A DNA stretch of 64,000 nt from Sternotherus odoratus. Its lineage: Eukaryota; Chordata; Testudines; Kinosternidae. A program made the position numbers and the translations under genes. The stretch is taken from contig JAVMKO010000020.1 in NCBI GenBank assembly GCA_032164245.1, positions 13,110,706-13,174,705 on the forward strand. Reading direction: 5' to 3'. The notes beneath the pieces were generated by a model that saw nothing but the letters and a program-made list of their open reading frames with translations, was not told where the DNA came from and did not search any database. This document shows positions 31,590 through 43,930 of the stretch, piece after piece (the stretch's first letter is position 1; every line of letters starts with the position of its first letter).

Positions 31590-32100
31590 TATTTCTTTGT
31601 CCAATAGCACCTTGGGACCTCGTTGTACTAGACACCACAAACACACAGTAAAAGAGAAAGTCCCAGCCCTAAAAAGTTTATAATATAAATAGACACGAGA
31701 GACAAAGGATATGTCTCCATTGCAGTGGCTACAGCAGCAGAGGTGTGATGCAGTAGTGTAGACACTTCCTACATGGACAGAAAGGGCTTTTCTGCTGAGA
31801 TAGGTTATCCACCTCTTCAAGAAGCAATAGCTGGGTCGATGGAAGAATCATTCCATCAACATACGTGTGTCTGCAGTGAGGGTTAGGTCAACTGAACCAC
31901 ATCAGCCAGGGCGCTAAATGTTTTGCAGCCCTGAGTGAAGTAACGAGGTTGAACTAAATGTAGGTGTAGACCAGGTCAAAGAGAAGGAGGAGAAACAAAG
32001 ACATAGAGCAGTGAAGTGACTTTCCCTGTAAAGCTAGAAGAACGCCCAAGGTCCTGGAGTTTAGTCCACTGCCCACTGGTTTGGACCATAATTGCTGCAA
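31590..32100 (-). mobile_element. MIR-like SINE, antisense, split by a DNA element
   Basis: The parts 'gtactagacaccacaaacac' to 'aatagacacgagag' (to about 31705) and 'gagcagtgaagtgactttcc' onward (from about 31980) are the two halves of one antisense MIR. The intervening segment is listed separately. Confidence 0.65.
31708..31978. mobile_element. Non-autonomous DNA transposon inserted in a MIR
   Basis: The left 'atatgtctccattgcagtgg' and right 'taggtgtagaccagg' are inverted relatives of the 'gtctacact' type. The internal motif 'gaatcattccatcaacatac' matches the turtle family with 'agaattcttccgtcgac'. The boundaries are approximate. Confidence 0.6.
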
Positions 32101-32406
32101 ACATGACATTTTATTATAGTGGGTGAACACTTATGAGAGAAGAAGCAGATTATGAGGATTAAGGAAGGTGAGATGACACTGTAGCTTTTCTTTTCTGGGC
32201 TGCACAGTCCTTCATGCTTCGTAATTTTAATCTCTCATAAAATGCCGTGGCTGGTTTAAAATAGGCAAGACAACTCTGCAAATCAGGGTAACTTGATTAT
32301 CTGTCTAAATTTGGCTGGGGGGGTGGAGTCTGATTTGTCTTGCCTATTTCACCTCACTTACAAAATCGGACATAAGAATACTAAAGTGTCCCAGCACATT
32401 ATTACT

Positions 32407-32418
32407 GGGGGGGGGGGG
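32407..32418 (+). repeat. G12 homopolymer
   Basis: Twelve consecutive G after 'attact'. Confidence 0.9.
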
Positions 32419-32599
32419 AGAAAGGTTTATTTCTCCCTTTTACTATGTAATTATAAAATAAATCCATTGGAATATAAATATTGTACTTACATTTCAGTCC
32501 ATAGTATACAAAGCAGTATAAACAAGTCATTGTCTGTAGGGAATCTTAGTTTGTACTGAGTTCACTAGTGCATTTTATGTAGCCTGTTGTAAAACTAGG

Positions 32600-32665
32600 C
32601 AAATATCTAGATGAATTGATGAACCCCCTGGAAGACCTCTGCATACACTTGGTTGAGAACCACTG
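32600..32665 (-). mobile_element. hAT-type element, terminal fragment
   Basis: Ends in ggttgagaaccactg, the reverse of the cagtggttctcaac terminus seen at 12046. The interior has decayed. Confidence 0.65.
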
Positions 32666-32669
32666 TTTT

Positions 32670-33165
32670 ATGTTCTTGCTCAATGTTTCCCTTTGTAGGG
32701 GGAAGGGTGTTGGCAAAGAATAAACAGGGTTCTGAAGTAAGGGCTACAAACTGAACTGGGTGTGGCTGATTATTTTGCCCAGGCCAATGGATGGGTTGCA
32801 GCAGTCTGCAGTGAGAATCTCAGCTTTCAGTTAAAAAAAAACCCCAAGTTTCTAGCCCTCAGGGTCTTAGAGAGAACCTTGAAAACATCAGCCCATAAGG
32901 TTCATAACCCAGAAGGAAAGTAAAAAGCAACCAACATGTATTAAAAAATAAACAACTCAAGATTTTTAAGCCTATCTTGTGATTTTTTACAGTGGAAGGG
33001 GAAACCTGACATGATTTTTGAATGCTTGAGAGTCTAAGAGCTGCAATACGTGGGGTAGCGTCCCAATCTACCAAAGCATGTGCATAACTTTAAGAATGTG
33101 AGTAGACCATAGAAGTCAATGGGACTATTAACGTGCGTAAAGCTATGCATTTGCTAGGTGCTTTT
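32670..33165. other. Intergenic, nothing recognised
   Basis: No supportable exon or element was identified. Confidence 0.4.
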
Positions 33166-33169
33166 CTGG

Positions 33170-33274
33170 GTGCTTTTCCCAAGGTCAACATGGGGTTGGT
33201 CCTGCTTTGAGCAGGGAATTGGACTAGATGACCTCCTGAGGTCTCTTACAACCCTAATCTTCTATGATTCTATG
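33170..33274 (+). mobile_element. CR1 LINE 3' end
   Basis: 'ggttggtcctgctttgagca', 'ggactagatgacctcctgag' and 'accctaatcttctatgattc', then the tail 'tatgag'. Among the best-preserved CR1 termini here. Confidence 0.93.
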
Positions 33275-34590
33275 AGTTTGAATGGGAGTATCAGGTTCCT
33301 GCAAACAGATTCAGCCTCTGGATACGAGCATCACTGAAATTTGAAATGCATACCCGTGCTGCATCTACACTATTCTGCTTGGTCCCATGTCTGTGCTAAA
33401 CTCACTTCACTGTACTAAGATGTACTTCCCCCTGCCACCAGAAAGAACATTACTGACAAGTTCTATTTTCCACGTGCAGCTACTATTGCAACAAGAAGGA
33501 TGCTAAAGAGCAACCGTCCTGTGCATCCAGGGAGGGTGTGCAGATCAGACACCAAATCTAGAAGGAAGGGATGGGAGAACATTTTCCCAAGAAAGACTCA
33601 TCACTGAATCTCAGCTTTCAGCCCTTCACTTTTTTGGCAGAGTAGGAAAAAAAAAGTGAATGAGTGAGACTGGCCAATCTCCTCTGGTCTCTGCACGCTC
33701 CATTGGCTCTGGCAGGTGATAGAAATGCAGATTACACTGTGCAAAGGATTATACATCACTGCTGGAGATGGGCTGGGGGAATTGGGAACGGAAAAGAGAG
33801 AAGATTTGTACTTGAAAGGAGCACGTGGCTGAGGCCAGAGCAACATGCACATCAGTAGGGCCCCCTGGAGAAGGGGTTTTGCAACAACAGATGTTGAGTT
33901 AAAACATAGAACGTCATAAAAAATGTGATTAGGGAGACCAATGATTGCTCTGGCACCCATTCTGCAAAGGTTTCTGCGTGCACCTAATTTTTCATAAATA
34001 AACACTCCTCTTGGCTTCAACGAGACCACTCACTTGCATGAAGTAAAACGCATGTATCATTTCTTGCAGGATTAGGGCATAAGAGATTGTATTGGGTTTC
34101 TCCGCCTCTCTGAGCTAGGCTGCATGTGGGTGTGGGTCGAGAAAGGGGAAAAGAGAAGGGGACCAAAACAGCGTGTTCCTGTGCTGGGTGGGGCCACATG
34201 CTTCCCATTATAGGCGAGGCAAGTGCTGCTGTGTGCAGGCTCTGGCTGCAATAGGTGTGTTTGGATTATGAGATGCTCTCTCACCTCATTCTGTTGGGTA
34301 CCCTTGGAGCGACCATGCTAACAATAAGCACCCCAGGGTGGGGTTCTGCTGCTGTGCAGACATCCAGCACAAGACCTCTGGCACCTCTTATGGCTTGACC
34401 CAAAGTCTGCTGAATGTGAATTTTTCTACTGACTTCAGTGGGCTTTGGATCAGGTCTTTAGTGCAATTTATGTGATGTGCAGACCTTATGCTCTCTGCTG
34501 ATTCTCCCATTACCAGCTGCTAATAGCCCAGATCCCAGTCAGTACTACGGGAGATAATCACAGCCCATATTTTAAATTGGCCTGCTCATT
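33275..34590. other. Intergenic, nothing recognised
   Basis: Weak palindromic-family traces (about 34395-34460, 'gacttcagtgggctttggat'). No gene is seen. Confidence 0.4.
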
Positions 34591-34594
34591 ATTA

Positions 34595-34715
34595 TGGTTA
34601 TTAACGTAGCCACAAAGGTGGCATCTAGCGACCCCTATTGAAATCACAGCTCTATTGAGCTAGGCACTGTCCCAACATTTAACAAAAAGAGGGCCACAAT
34701 CACAATTTGAGTAAC
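34595..34715 (-). mobile_element. MIR-type SINE fragment, antisense
   Basis: 'ctctattgagctaggcactg' followed by 'acaaaaagagg' corresponds to the antisense tail 'cattgtgctaggcgctgtacaaa'. Confidence 0.45.
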
Positions 34716-34789
34716 AATTATGCAATAGAAGTGAGGTGGGGCTATAGCCTTATCCTTTCTCTGCTGTAACCACATGCTACTACATGTGT

Positions 34790-35100
34790 GCCGTTCATTA
34801 GTCCAAATAAAATTAGAGCAACATTGTTGGGACTTTTGTAACCTCCGCTGGGACAGTTTAGAACAAACAGTTTAATCTAGGCAGGACATTCCCTTTTTAA
34901 ACAAATGTTAATGTGAGCTAGCCAAGAAAAACTGAGCATTTTCAAATAATCCAGAACCATAATTATTGCATCCGGGAGGAGAATATAATGAAGATTGAAT
35001 CGGTGCTACAGGTTAACTGAGTTTTTGGCCTGAGTAACCTTTGCCCTGAATCGTCATTTAGAGAAGTGCAAAATAAAAGGCTATGAAATCAGCATAGAAC
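34790..35100. other. Candidate conserved non-coding element
   Basis: A 300-bp repeat-free AT-rich block with 'aaacaaatgttaatgtgagc', 'aaccataattattgcatccg' and 'aagattgaatcggtgctaca'. Forkhead-like TAAACAAA and homeodomain cores are present. Confidence 0.27.
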
Positions 35101-35359
35101 TTAAAGTGGGCACAAGCTTCACGCCATCCCTGAGCCCGGGAGTTTGGTTACATCCACCCCCAGGGCTACGGGGTAGGCGGCTCCCTGTACTTCTTAGCTA
35201 AGATTCTACTTCGGAATGGTGTAAGATGTTTCTGGTTTATAACCACTGGTGAATGGGGTGAGGTTGGAAGATCAGGATTATCCTCAGAAGAGAGTTTAAA
35301 CCAAAGTCTGTAAAGCTTTATGTAAGCAATAATAATAATAATTAATAATCCCTGCCTCT

Positions 35360-35435
35360 GACATGGTGATTTGCGTCAAAGTGCTTTACAAGAGAGGTCA
35401 GGATCATTATCCTCATTTTAGAGATGGGGAAACTG
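35360..35435 (-). mobile_element. MIR-like SINE core fragment, antisense
   Basis: 'tcaaagtgctttacaagaga' and 'tatcctcattttagagatgg', then 'ggaaactgag', are the antisense MIR core. Confidence 0.7.
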
Positions 35436-35439
35436 AGTT

Positions 35440-36180
35440 CTATGGATTTCTCCCTCTGCCTCCAAACTGCTATATAAGCACTAGTTATTATTCTTATTTA
35501 TTATTTTACCCTGGCTCTTCTGTTAGGCTGAGTTGCCCCAAAGAGCAAGCGTGAGTGAATTCTACCGAGCCTTGCTAACGTGACAGGAGGAAGGTGAAGC
35601 AGCAGACAGAGCAAGTGAATTGAAGAATAAAAGGGGTTTTGCAAAGTTCAGTGTTCAGGATCCTCCCTGTTGCCCAGCTTTTCAGCTCAGTGCTGCTGCC
35701 TGCTGACAGTCAGGGAAGAGCAAAGGTTTCATACTTTTGTGCACACTTAAGAACTCCAAGAAATGAACAGAGAGCGCAAACTCTTAGCCCCGGCTTAGTA
35801 ACAAGCAGGATGGGCATGTGGCCAACCCCTTGCAATAGTTTAGGACAAGAAAGAAATGTCCGAATGCCCCACCTGCCTAGGAAGGAGTTTCCCCCGTGCA
35901 AGCAGGATATTCTGTGCCATACGCAGCCCTGTCCTACCCTGCCCCTAGCAGCTGCAGCTGGCTTGCTTGCATCAACTACTGAGTCCAGGATTCCAGCTAA
36001 CTGCTCATGGGAATGTGCATTTGAACCTCTCTTTCCAAATGAATGCTCTAGATTATTGACACTATAAATGTTCCCTGAAAGGTGCCAATCTGAGTTAAAG
36101 GGACAGCAGAGCCTACCATTTAAAGCAGAGCACTGGAGACACCCCTCCTGAGTTCTCCTGTGGTGTCATTTTGGGCCAGT
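35440..36180. other. Intergenic, nothing recognised
   Basis: Contains open frames up to about 140 codons on both strands but no recognisable protein motif or splice pattern. Confidence 0.4.
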
Positions 36181-36184
36181 CACT

Positions 36185-36345
36185 TGGGCCAACATTTTCA
36201 ATCCTAGGTGCCTTAGCTAGCCTTAGACCTTAAATAAGTGGCGTCATTTTCAGAGGTGCTGAACACCTAGAGTTTGCATGGACTTCAGTAAGACCTGTGA
36301 GTCAACACCCCTGCTAACTAGGCCACTTATATTTAGGTAAGTGCC
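36185..36345. repeat. Interspersed repeat, 'attttcagaggtgctgaac' family
   Basis: 'cattttcagaggtgctgaac' followed by 'gcatggacttcagtaagacc' and flanked by 'gccttagctagccttag' is a clear family member. Confidence 0.5.
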
Positions 36346-36349
36346 AAGG

Positions 36350-39300
36350 AGCTCTAATACATCTTTCCTAATTATTAACAATGCAATAAGAACTGGCCCA
36401 AACCTTCCAAAATTTGAGTCCGACACAAAATCAGCTCTGAGGTTTGCAGTGGAAATTAGCTTGGTTAACACTTCATTTTTCATGCATTTCCCAGCCTCAG
36501 CTGGTCAAAGAAATATCAAAATACAACACGAAAAGCTGTATCACTTCTGTAGCAACCCCTTTGGCTTGATGGATCCTCCACATAGAACGAACCAAGGGAC
36601 TTTCAGAACTAAAAAGCAGAAGCTTCTACTATTGGAGCTTAAGGAGCAAATCCTTTAACTGGAAGCATCAGTAGGCTATTATCCTCCTATGTGGACCAGT
36701 CAAAAAAGAGAAACACGGGATGCACAAAGGAGTACTGTGCTAAGCTCCAATCCCAGCACTGTCATGGAAGATCATCCTTGTGAGGTTTAGTTTCCAGACA
36801 TGAGAGTGTCAGATAAATTTTGATGTCTCTATGAAGTGGACACCCACTTTTTGCAAAGTTCCCCAGCCCTTTTTTGGGAACAGGGCTAGGTCCTTCCTTT
36901 CCACACAGAATTCTGTGGTGTGAGTCACACACAACAGCATTAACAGGGATCTGGAATATCTCAGCACATAAGTATTTATCCTTCACTAAAACAACGAAAA
37001 CCATGTCTGGATCTGAGTAATATCCTCTTTGCAGTCTGCCAAGAGGGGCCTTGGGTTTTCAGTATTGAAAACGAAGCCTGATTTTTTGCATATTTTATGT
37101 TATCATGGTTTATGTCCAAATGCAGGGATTTAATTTGTCCATCATCATGCCATGGTTTCCATATGACACCAGTGCATTCCTGCTTGCTGTTCTGAGGGAG
37201 GACAGAATAGAATTAAATGTTCCAACTACCATACTTAAAAGCAAAAGCCCAATTTCCTTAGGCCCTGCAGTTCACAGGGCAGAATCTCAACCCATGTGCA
37301 CTGTTTTCCGTAGAGCTATGACATTTTACATCACTATGGATCCATCCTCAGATGTATTTGGTGCAAAAGATAGTCCAGAGAAGGCAGATATAATGAGGCT
37401 GCAACATGAGATAGATAAAGTGAGATTTGATAGAGTTAAATTTAAAGTTTAAGAGGTAGAACCCTTACCAACCATGACCACTGGCATAATCTAATCTAAT
37501 CTATCTATCTCTTTCTCCCCACGACCCTACTCAGGCTGTCTCTGCCCTGTTCAGTCTCTATGCAATGTAGATGTAGCCATATCCATTGCAAAATATTAGA
37601 CATGGTTTGTGATGTCATGATTTTAATGTTATTTGTCTACTTATTAAAAGATATCTCTGTTCCATCTCTGACTGTTCTCGCTATCTGGGAATATTATTGT
37701 GTTTTCTTGTTTAACATTCATTTACCAGACCAACTCCTTCAGCTGAGAACCAGGGGGAAAGAATCCCTCCAGATATCATTCCACCAACCACAACCTGCCT
37801 GTCATGCCAGCCAACTTCTCCTGAAAGATAGCACAGAAGATATCAACCAGGAGTCGTCATGTCATGTGAGGTAATGGATGGAAGATTGGACTTCTTCTCT
37901 AACATAGGCTAGGATTTTCAAAGGATTCTAAAGGAGTTAAGCAACCGACTCCCACATTTAAGCTCCAGTTTCTAAACATACTGAGCCTGTCTGCCAGCAC
38001 AAGAAGACTGCTGATTGGCTGACATTTTGTGATGTCATCCCAAAAGGGTTAGTTCTTTGGATGAGGTCAACACACAGCAACAGGGAGCACTCACGAGACC
38101 AGCCTAATTCAGAAGGCCAACAGGAAGCACACATGAGTACTGATGACTTTCATACATGTTTGTCACACTCTAATATTCACACCATGAGCTGGAAATATGG
38201 TGTCCCACCTGAGAATTGTAAGAAAGGCAAATTGGAAAATCCCAGTAGATAAGGAAAGGGTACGTGTTCCATAAATATTTTATTTTCTGGAAGGAAAAAG
38301 ACATCAGAAGGCAGATGATAACTAGGCATTTGGGCCCAGGAGTCAGCACTATTGCAGGAACAATGATCGAACTTTGGCAGCTTTAGGATCTTGCCCTGGG
38401 ATTTACAGTCACATGATTGGGTGTTGTCATGGCAGCTAAAGGTGTTATGGTTACTGAGGTGATGGAGCCAGTGGTCTGGGAGGGGGGAAAGGGAACCAAC
38501 CAGGACTCAGAGATGAAGAAACTTTGTATTAATTACAAGCAAATGTTGTGTGTTGGCTGGTGAGCTCCGAAGCAGATGTTAGTAAAAATAGCCAAGAGCA
38601 AAAAGTTATAAATAATGAGGGTAATAAATATATGTTACTGTTATTTCATATTTACCCAGGTCAGAGCCAGTGCTGGAAAAGATCATGGTGTGAGATGTGT
38701 CACATTCAAACATGCTCTGCTGTAACGTACACTCTTCAGAGAGCCACATGTCTGCATCAATGTACCTCCTGACCCAGTCACTCATACCAATGCCCACCAA
38801 GGGCTGTATAAGTCCCACCCACTCCCCATAGCCACATACCTCTCTAGATAGCACCTTGCATGCAACTCCTGCCTCACGGTACAGAACTTGAACTGAGTAG
38901 GTCCCTCACTTTATTGTCCCTGCCTGAAACACTGTACAACCAGCAGTGGTGGCTTGTCTTAGTTCTTTCGTGAATCTGACATTTTCCTTGCAGCCGTCAT
39001 CTCAGAATCCAGGCAATTCCCATAGGTGTGATACCAGTATATGTCAGAGGAAGGTGAAGAAGTTCCAAATTCATCTATGGCCTTACCTCATCACAATTTA
39101 TGAGTGAAACCAGAGAAGAACTGGACTTCGACTTTGAATGCAGCCATCTTGTATATGTGGTTCATGGTGCCTAAGGGACTCAGGCAGCCAAATCAAATTG
39201 AATTTAAGGGTTTGGGATTTCTAATTCTCATATGTTCTATTGAAAATCCCAGCCTATGGTCTTCAGTACCAGTTGAATCATCACCTGGTATGCTCTACAT

Positions 39301-39570
39301 TGAAACACAGGTTGTGGGAGACTCTCTCACTAATGTGCTATGGCACTGCAAAGACATCTACATATGCACATTCCCCTTCGCCATCAGAGCCCAATTCACT
39401 GCTGGCACAAGTGAGCACAATCCAAAATCTTCAAAGGGATTTCACCCACTTACTCCTGAAGTGAATCTGGCCTATATATTCATATCCACACCATTTATAT
39501 ATAAAACCTGTATAGAAACATCTTCCATATACATGTACATATGTGCAAAGTACTGTATATGTAGTATACA
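36350..39570. other. Intergenic, essentially featureless
   Basis: Only a short 'aggattttcaaaggattcta' repeat trace (37912-37985) was recognised. Open frames up to about 160 codons show no domain and no supporting splice structure. Confidence 0.45.
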
Positions 39571-39576
39571 CACATA

Positions 39577-39655
39577 TTGGGCCAGATTCTAATATGGTGT
39601 AAATCAGCATAGTTCTAATGAAATCAAGTAGATTTACATCATCTGCAACTCTGGC
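39577..39655. repeat. Palindromic interspersed repeat, 'gtaaatcag' family
   Basis: 'gggccagattctaatatggt', 'gtaaatcagcatagttctaa' and 'gatttacatcatctgcaact' form an inverted arrangement. Confidence 0.55.
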
Positions 39656-39899
39656 ATGGTGTGTGTCTCTGTGTGTTAACTGAATATAACTAGACTGAAC
39701 AGTATGGTTTAACTTCCCAAGTGGAATAAAGTACACATTTATTTTTTTCAGATGCCATAAATGATAAAAAGTAAATTACATTTAAAGCATTATGTCAGTG
39801 TTTGGTAATCTAACACATTATAAGTAAGAGATTTTTTAAAAAGAGACTATGGACATATGCCTATACTTATATTAGTATAATATCTCCATATTTATGGGT

Positions 39900-40190
39900 A
39901 AATGTAGATGTAAGTATACGTTGTGGGGGGGGGTGTATTCTTTAGATTTATGTAGCAGTAAGGTATGTGTGTATAAGAACAAGAGCAAGTCTACATATGT
40001 GTTAGTTTACAAATGTGTATGAATACACGTGCATATGTATTCAGACATATATATTCACATGTATACATTCACACATATATATACATATATGTACACAAAT
40101 ACACAATCACACACAAATCTTTATATTTGTGTATATTTGTGTGTTTACAGATAGACATACGATTACACATGCATGCACCCATATATAAAT
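39900..40190. repeat. Alternating AT/CA-rich low-complexity tract
   Basis: Long purine-pyrimidine alternation ('catatatatacatatatgta', 'tgtgtatatttgtgtg') after a G10 run. A decayed microsatellite. Confidence 0.6.
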
Positions 40191-40379
40191 TAGTTCACCC
40201 CTTAACTGATTCATCCCTCCAAAGACCACACCCCTATATTTCAATATCTGCACCTACTCAGATACAGGACACCCATAGAGGTACACAATGATGCATATAA
40301 ATCTCCAAACCCATAAGGACAGACGCCCATATACGTATCATGTCCATCCACACACAGAGCCACCCCTGTCTCTTTCTGG

Positions 40380-40560
40380 TAACACGCTCTCGCCAGTGTC
40401 ATCTGATCTCTGCCCTCTTTTTCTCCAAATTAAATTTCAACTTTTTGCAAACCTCTGGTAGAGTGACAAGCCAGTGCCAGAACTGTCTTTTAATACACAA
40501 AAGAATAAATAATGCCATCCATCACAGCTGTCACTCAGCAAGATAGATTGCTACTTGTCC
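40380..40560. other. Candidate conserved non-coding element
   Basis: Repeat-free, with 'ctccaaattaaatttcaact' and 'ccatcacagctgtcactcag' (TGACAG/CAGCTG, MEIS/TALE and E-box type). Evidence is motif content only. Confidence 0.25.
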
Positions 40561-41289
40561 AGACACTGGACTGACACAGAAGTGAAAGTTAGAAAGTGTC
40601 TCTTTTCTTTTCTTTCTTTCTTTATTATTTTTTTTATTTGCCGGACTGCTTGATTCTGATTAATGGTGCTGTCAGGGTGGGATTCCGCTTGCCAGGATAA
40701 TGAGTCAGGAATGTATTCCCTGTCACAAACATAGCAGATGTCAGGGGCAGAAGGGCCCGGGAATGCCAGAAACAATATACAGTTTCTTCCTAGTCCCTTG
40801 ACAGGCCAATATGCTTCACAAGGTCTAATTTATGTAGACAAAATGCAGGCAAGGGGCCACCACAGTAGAGAACTATGCCGGAAAGTCTGCACTACAATGC
40901 AGCAGAGGAGGGAACCAAAGGAAAGTAATGAACGTTAGCAGTGGGACTCAATAGCACTGCATCAAACGGCTTTAACAAGAATGGCCCAGGACCACTTTGA
41001 CTTCATTAAACTGCACTTTACATCATTATGGGAAGAAATCAAACAGGGCAGAGGGCTTCTGTTTCTTTTAATGGCTTGATTAGGTTATTCACTGATCAGC
41101 GTTTGCCGCTGTCATACTCGTGCAGTGACTCCTGGGAGAGGTACAATAACACAAGGGGTAGTGCAGTACCCAGATTTCCTCTTATCTGGAGCTGATTGGT
41201 CTGATCTCTGAATTCTGCATGTATATACAAGAATATAGGCAAATACAGCAACATTAAAGGGACAATGACCAGAGATAAAAGGCCTGGCC

Positions 41290-41485
41290 AAGATTGTCAA
41301 AAGTAACTGGATTCTGGATACCTGCATTTTTTTGAATGCTCAGCTGGAGACACTTTAAAGGGGGCTGTTTTTGTCAGGAAGAACTGAGCATGTGCTCTCT
41401 GAAAACACAGGCCATTTTCAAATGCCTCAAGTTGGGCATCCAAAAATAGAATAACCAAAAATCACCCTTGAAACTCTCGACCCCT
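41290..41485. repeat. Interspersed repeat, 'gattgtcaaaagtaac / cattttcaaatgcctc' family
   Basis: 'ggccaagattgtcaaaagta', 'gagacactttaaagggggct' and 'cctcaagttgggcatccaaa' match the copies at 19440 and 26985. Confidence 0.55.
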
Positions 41486-41654
41486 ATATTAAAAATAAAT
41501 GAATAAACCCAACAACTTGTGTTTTTTGTAGCACATTGGCTTCCATAGTTCTTTGCATCTAATGTACTTTTAATCACTTATGCCATTTAAAAAATTAGCA
41601 TTTAGCATTACTGGAAAATGAAACTACACTTGTCACTCACACTTTCTGTTCATC

Positions 41655-41778
41655 TCTTTGGGACAGGAACCATCTTTCTGTTAGGGATTTGTACAACACC
41701 CACCACAATGGAGTCCTGGGGCAGGAATGAGTCTCCTATGTGCTACCACAATAAATAAAATAATAATAATAATCTTCA
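41655..41778 (+). mobile_element. MIR-type SINE 3' tail
   Basis: 'ctctttgggacaggaaccat', 'gatttgtacaacacccacca', 'caatggagtcctggggcagg' and an (aat)n end: the typical tail sequence. Confidence 0.75.
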
Positions 41779-42124
41779 TTTTCACATGGTAGAATGTTTG
41801 GGTGCTGTGGGACAATATTAAAGTTCCACAATAGAACTTCTGAAAAATGTTGATTAAATGGAAATATTGGTTTATGAGTAGAAAAGCTCAATCCAAAGCC
41901 CCATGAAGTTTTACCATTGACCTCACCAGGCTGTGGAGAAATCCTTAAAAGACTTTAAAATGTTCTCTTTCTTGAGAGTGTTGAAGTGGCTAAGGTTTCT
42001 TACATCTGCCTGATTAAATCATATTATACTGTACTACAACATTTGAAGCAAAGGTTGATTTTGAATTTGGCTTGTGCAAGAGACAGTTTTCCAGTGCAGG
42101 AATAGCAATGTCCTTCGAAACGTT

Positions 42125-42250
42125 ACTTAGATTGTCAGTTCTTTGGAGCAGGGACTGGCTTTTTTGTTCTTGTTTGTACAGCCCTATGACTCAGGCTTCT
42201 GGGTGCTACAGCAAACCAAATAATAAATGCTGCTTCTTGTTATTATTATA
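42125..42250 (+). mobile_element. MIR-type SINE 3' tail
   Basis: 'attgtcagttctttggagca', 'gggactggctttttt', 'tgtttgtacagccctatgac' and 'gtgctacagcaaaccaaata', ending (ataat)n. Confidence 0.78.
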
Positions 42251-42274
42251 TGAAAGCTAGACATGATAAAAGGG

Positions 42275-42335
42275 GGGCAAATTCTCTACTGGCATTCCCT
42301 AGTGGAGTTACCCCAGAAGAGAATTAGCCCCCAAA
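42275..42335. repeat. Palindromic interspersed repeat, short copy
   Basis: 'ggcaaattctctactggcat' is mirrored by 'accccagaagagaattagcc', with 'agtggagtta' in the centre. Confidence 0.5.
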
Positions 42336-43747
42336 TCTTTCCATTTCATTAAATCTTTTCTGTTCCTATTAACAAAAACCTTGAAGTGCGGCCTAAATGT
42401 CTTGACTTTGACCACACAAAATATTGACCCCAATCATGCAGGTCTGTTGCTTTAAGAAGAGGAACAGAGCAAGGCAAATTCGACCATGTAGGGCAGTTTG
42501 TTATGTTGGGTTCACTTGGGATATTGCAGCCCGATATCAAGCTCATTGCATTGAATCAAACTCTTCAGTAAGCTTTGAATCAGGCCATTAGTGTATCAGC
42601 AGCAGCAGGTTTTGAATTCTGCTACAAGAGGTCTGGTCAGTTCTTATCTCCCTGCCACTTTAGCTTAACCTGAGCCCTAAAGCATGAATGGTGCTCTAAC
42701 TCCTTCCTGACAAACAGGAGCTCAGCCCTGACAGTTTTGACACTGAACGGCTACAGGCATTGAGGACTTAGGAGGAGTTCGGGGCCGAGGGAAGAAGTAA
42801 AATTGAGAGTGACAGAGAGATGAGAATGAGGATAAAGTTCTGCAACCCTGAGTCACCATAGAAGAGGGGAGCTGCTGCCTTAAATGGGGACGTGCAGTTA
42901 GGATGCTGGGCTTGGCTGATTTCATGCCAAATCAGATTAAAATACGATCTTGAACTTTCCCCAGATCCAACCAGAAAACTCTGCATAGTGTCCAATATGT
43001 ACATACACACAAGTAGCAGGCTTCATATGGGCAACACACTTAAAGTGTATGAGCGATATGCAGTTGGTGCATATTGGCAGAGCACTACTGAGGCCAGTCT
43101 ACACCAGCTGAGGGAGTTTTGCCCTTGACTTCAATGGGACCAGGATTTCACCCTGTATCTTACTGTACAGCCAACTAATTTCACGAATGAAGAGCAGATC
43201 TCCTCCAAAGCTAAACACAGCTATGAGACCAAAAAGAAAGCTTACGCCCAAGTTACCTGGCTGGACACAGCCTTTTCCATAACATCAGGGCCTCTCACTT
43301 CCATTGCCAGAGACTTTTCTTCAAAACCATTAAGGGTTGTTGTTGGGATTTTTTTTCCCCCGAAGAGAAATGTGTTTTTATTTAAAATTATTATTCCTGC
43401 TCAGAAGGTCCCTAATCAGAACCAGCACCTAATGGCTAGCCTGCAAATAAAGGAAATAAAATTAAGTATTGCAATTGATTTGGTTTAACGAGCCTCAGGG
43501 CTGCTGGGGTTTGTGTGATGGGAGGGGGAGACAAGAGGCCTGTTTTCTTAAGATTAGTTTTGCTTGTGTTCCAGGGATCAAAGAAGCATATGGTCAAAGA
43601 GGAACAAGCACAGATGCAGAAAGGCAACATGTTGGAATAACTGTGCTTGATGCTGAGTTACAGGAGAGCCGGTGCTGAGCGTGGGAAGTTCACAATGGGA
43701 GCTCCTGGGATACAGGACAGGGCTGAGCCGGGAGCAACGCCGGAGGT

Positions 43748-43760
43748 GGGGGGGGGGGGG
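43748..43760 (+). repeat. G13 homopolymer
   Basis: Thirteen consecutive G after 'cggaggt'. Confidence 0.9.
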
Positions 43761-43820
43761 CAAGAAAAAAGCAGGGCAGTCCCTCTAATGCTGCAAGGTG
43801 GAGCTGAGTGGGCAGTGGAG

Positions 43821-43930
43821 GACAGAGTTACTTCTAACCAGTTTATTTCAGCATTAAGGTGCTACACGTATTCCTTGCTTTCTTTATGGTACAGACTAAC
43901 ACAGCTGCTATTCTTGACAGAGTTACTTCT
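43821..43930 (-). mobile_element. PLE terminal fragment with 15-bp target duplication
   Basis: Exact 15-bp direct repeats gacagagttacttct (43821-43835 and 43916-43930) enclose only 80 bp. That insert holds 'aaccagtttatttcagcatt', 'aaggtgctacacgtattcc' and 'acagactaacacagctgct', the minus-strand counterparts of the motifs at 58051-58262. Confidence 0.88.

Noticed and set aside
35639..36067. 142-codon open frame
   Set aside because: No recognisable similarity, and an overlapping frame is also open on the other strand.
37105..37452. 115-codon open frame with moderately protein-like composition
   Set aside because: No family was recognised, and there are no flanking splice sites or upstream promoter features.
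39104..39592. 162-codon open frame
   Set aside because: There is no domain, splice structure or recognised family, and it ends in AT/CA-rich low-complexity sequence.
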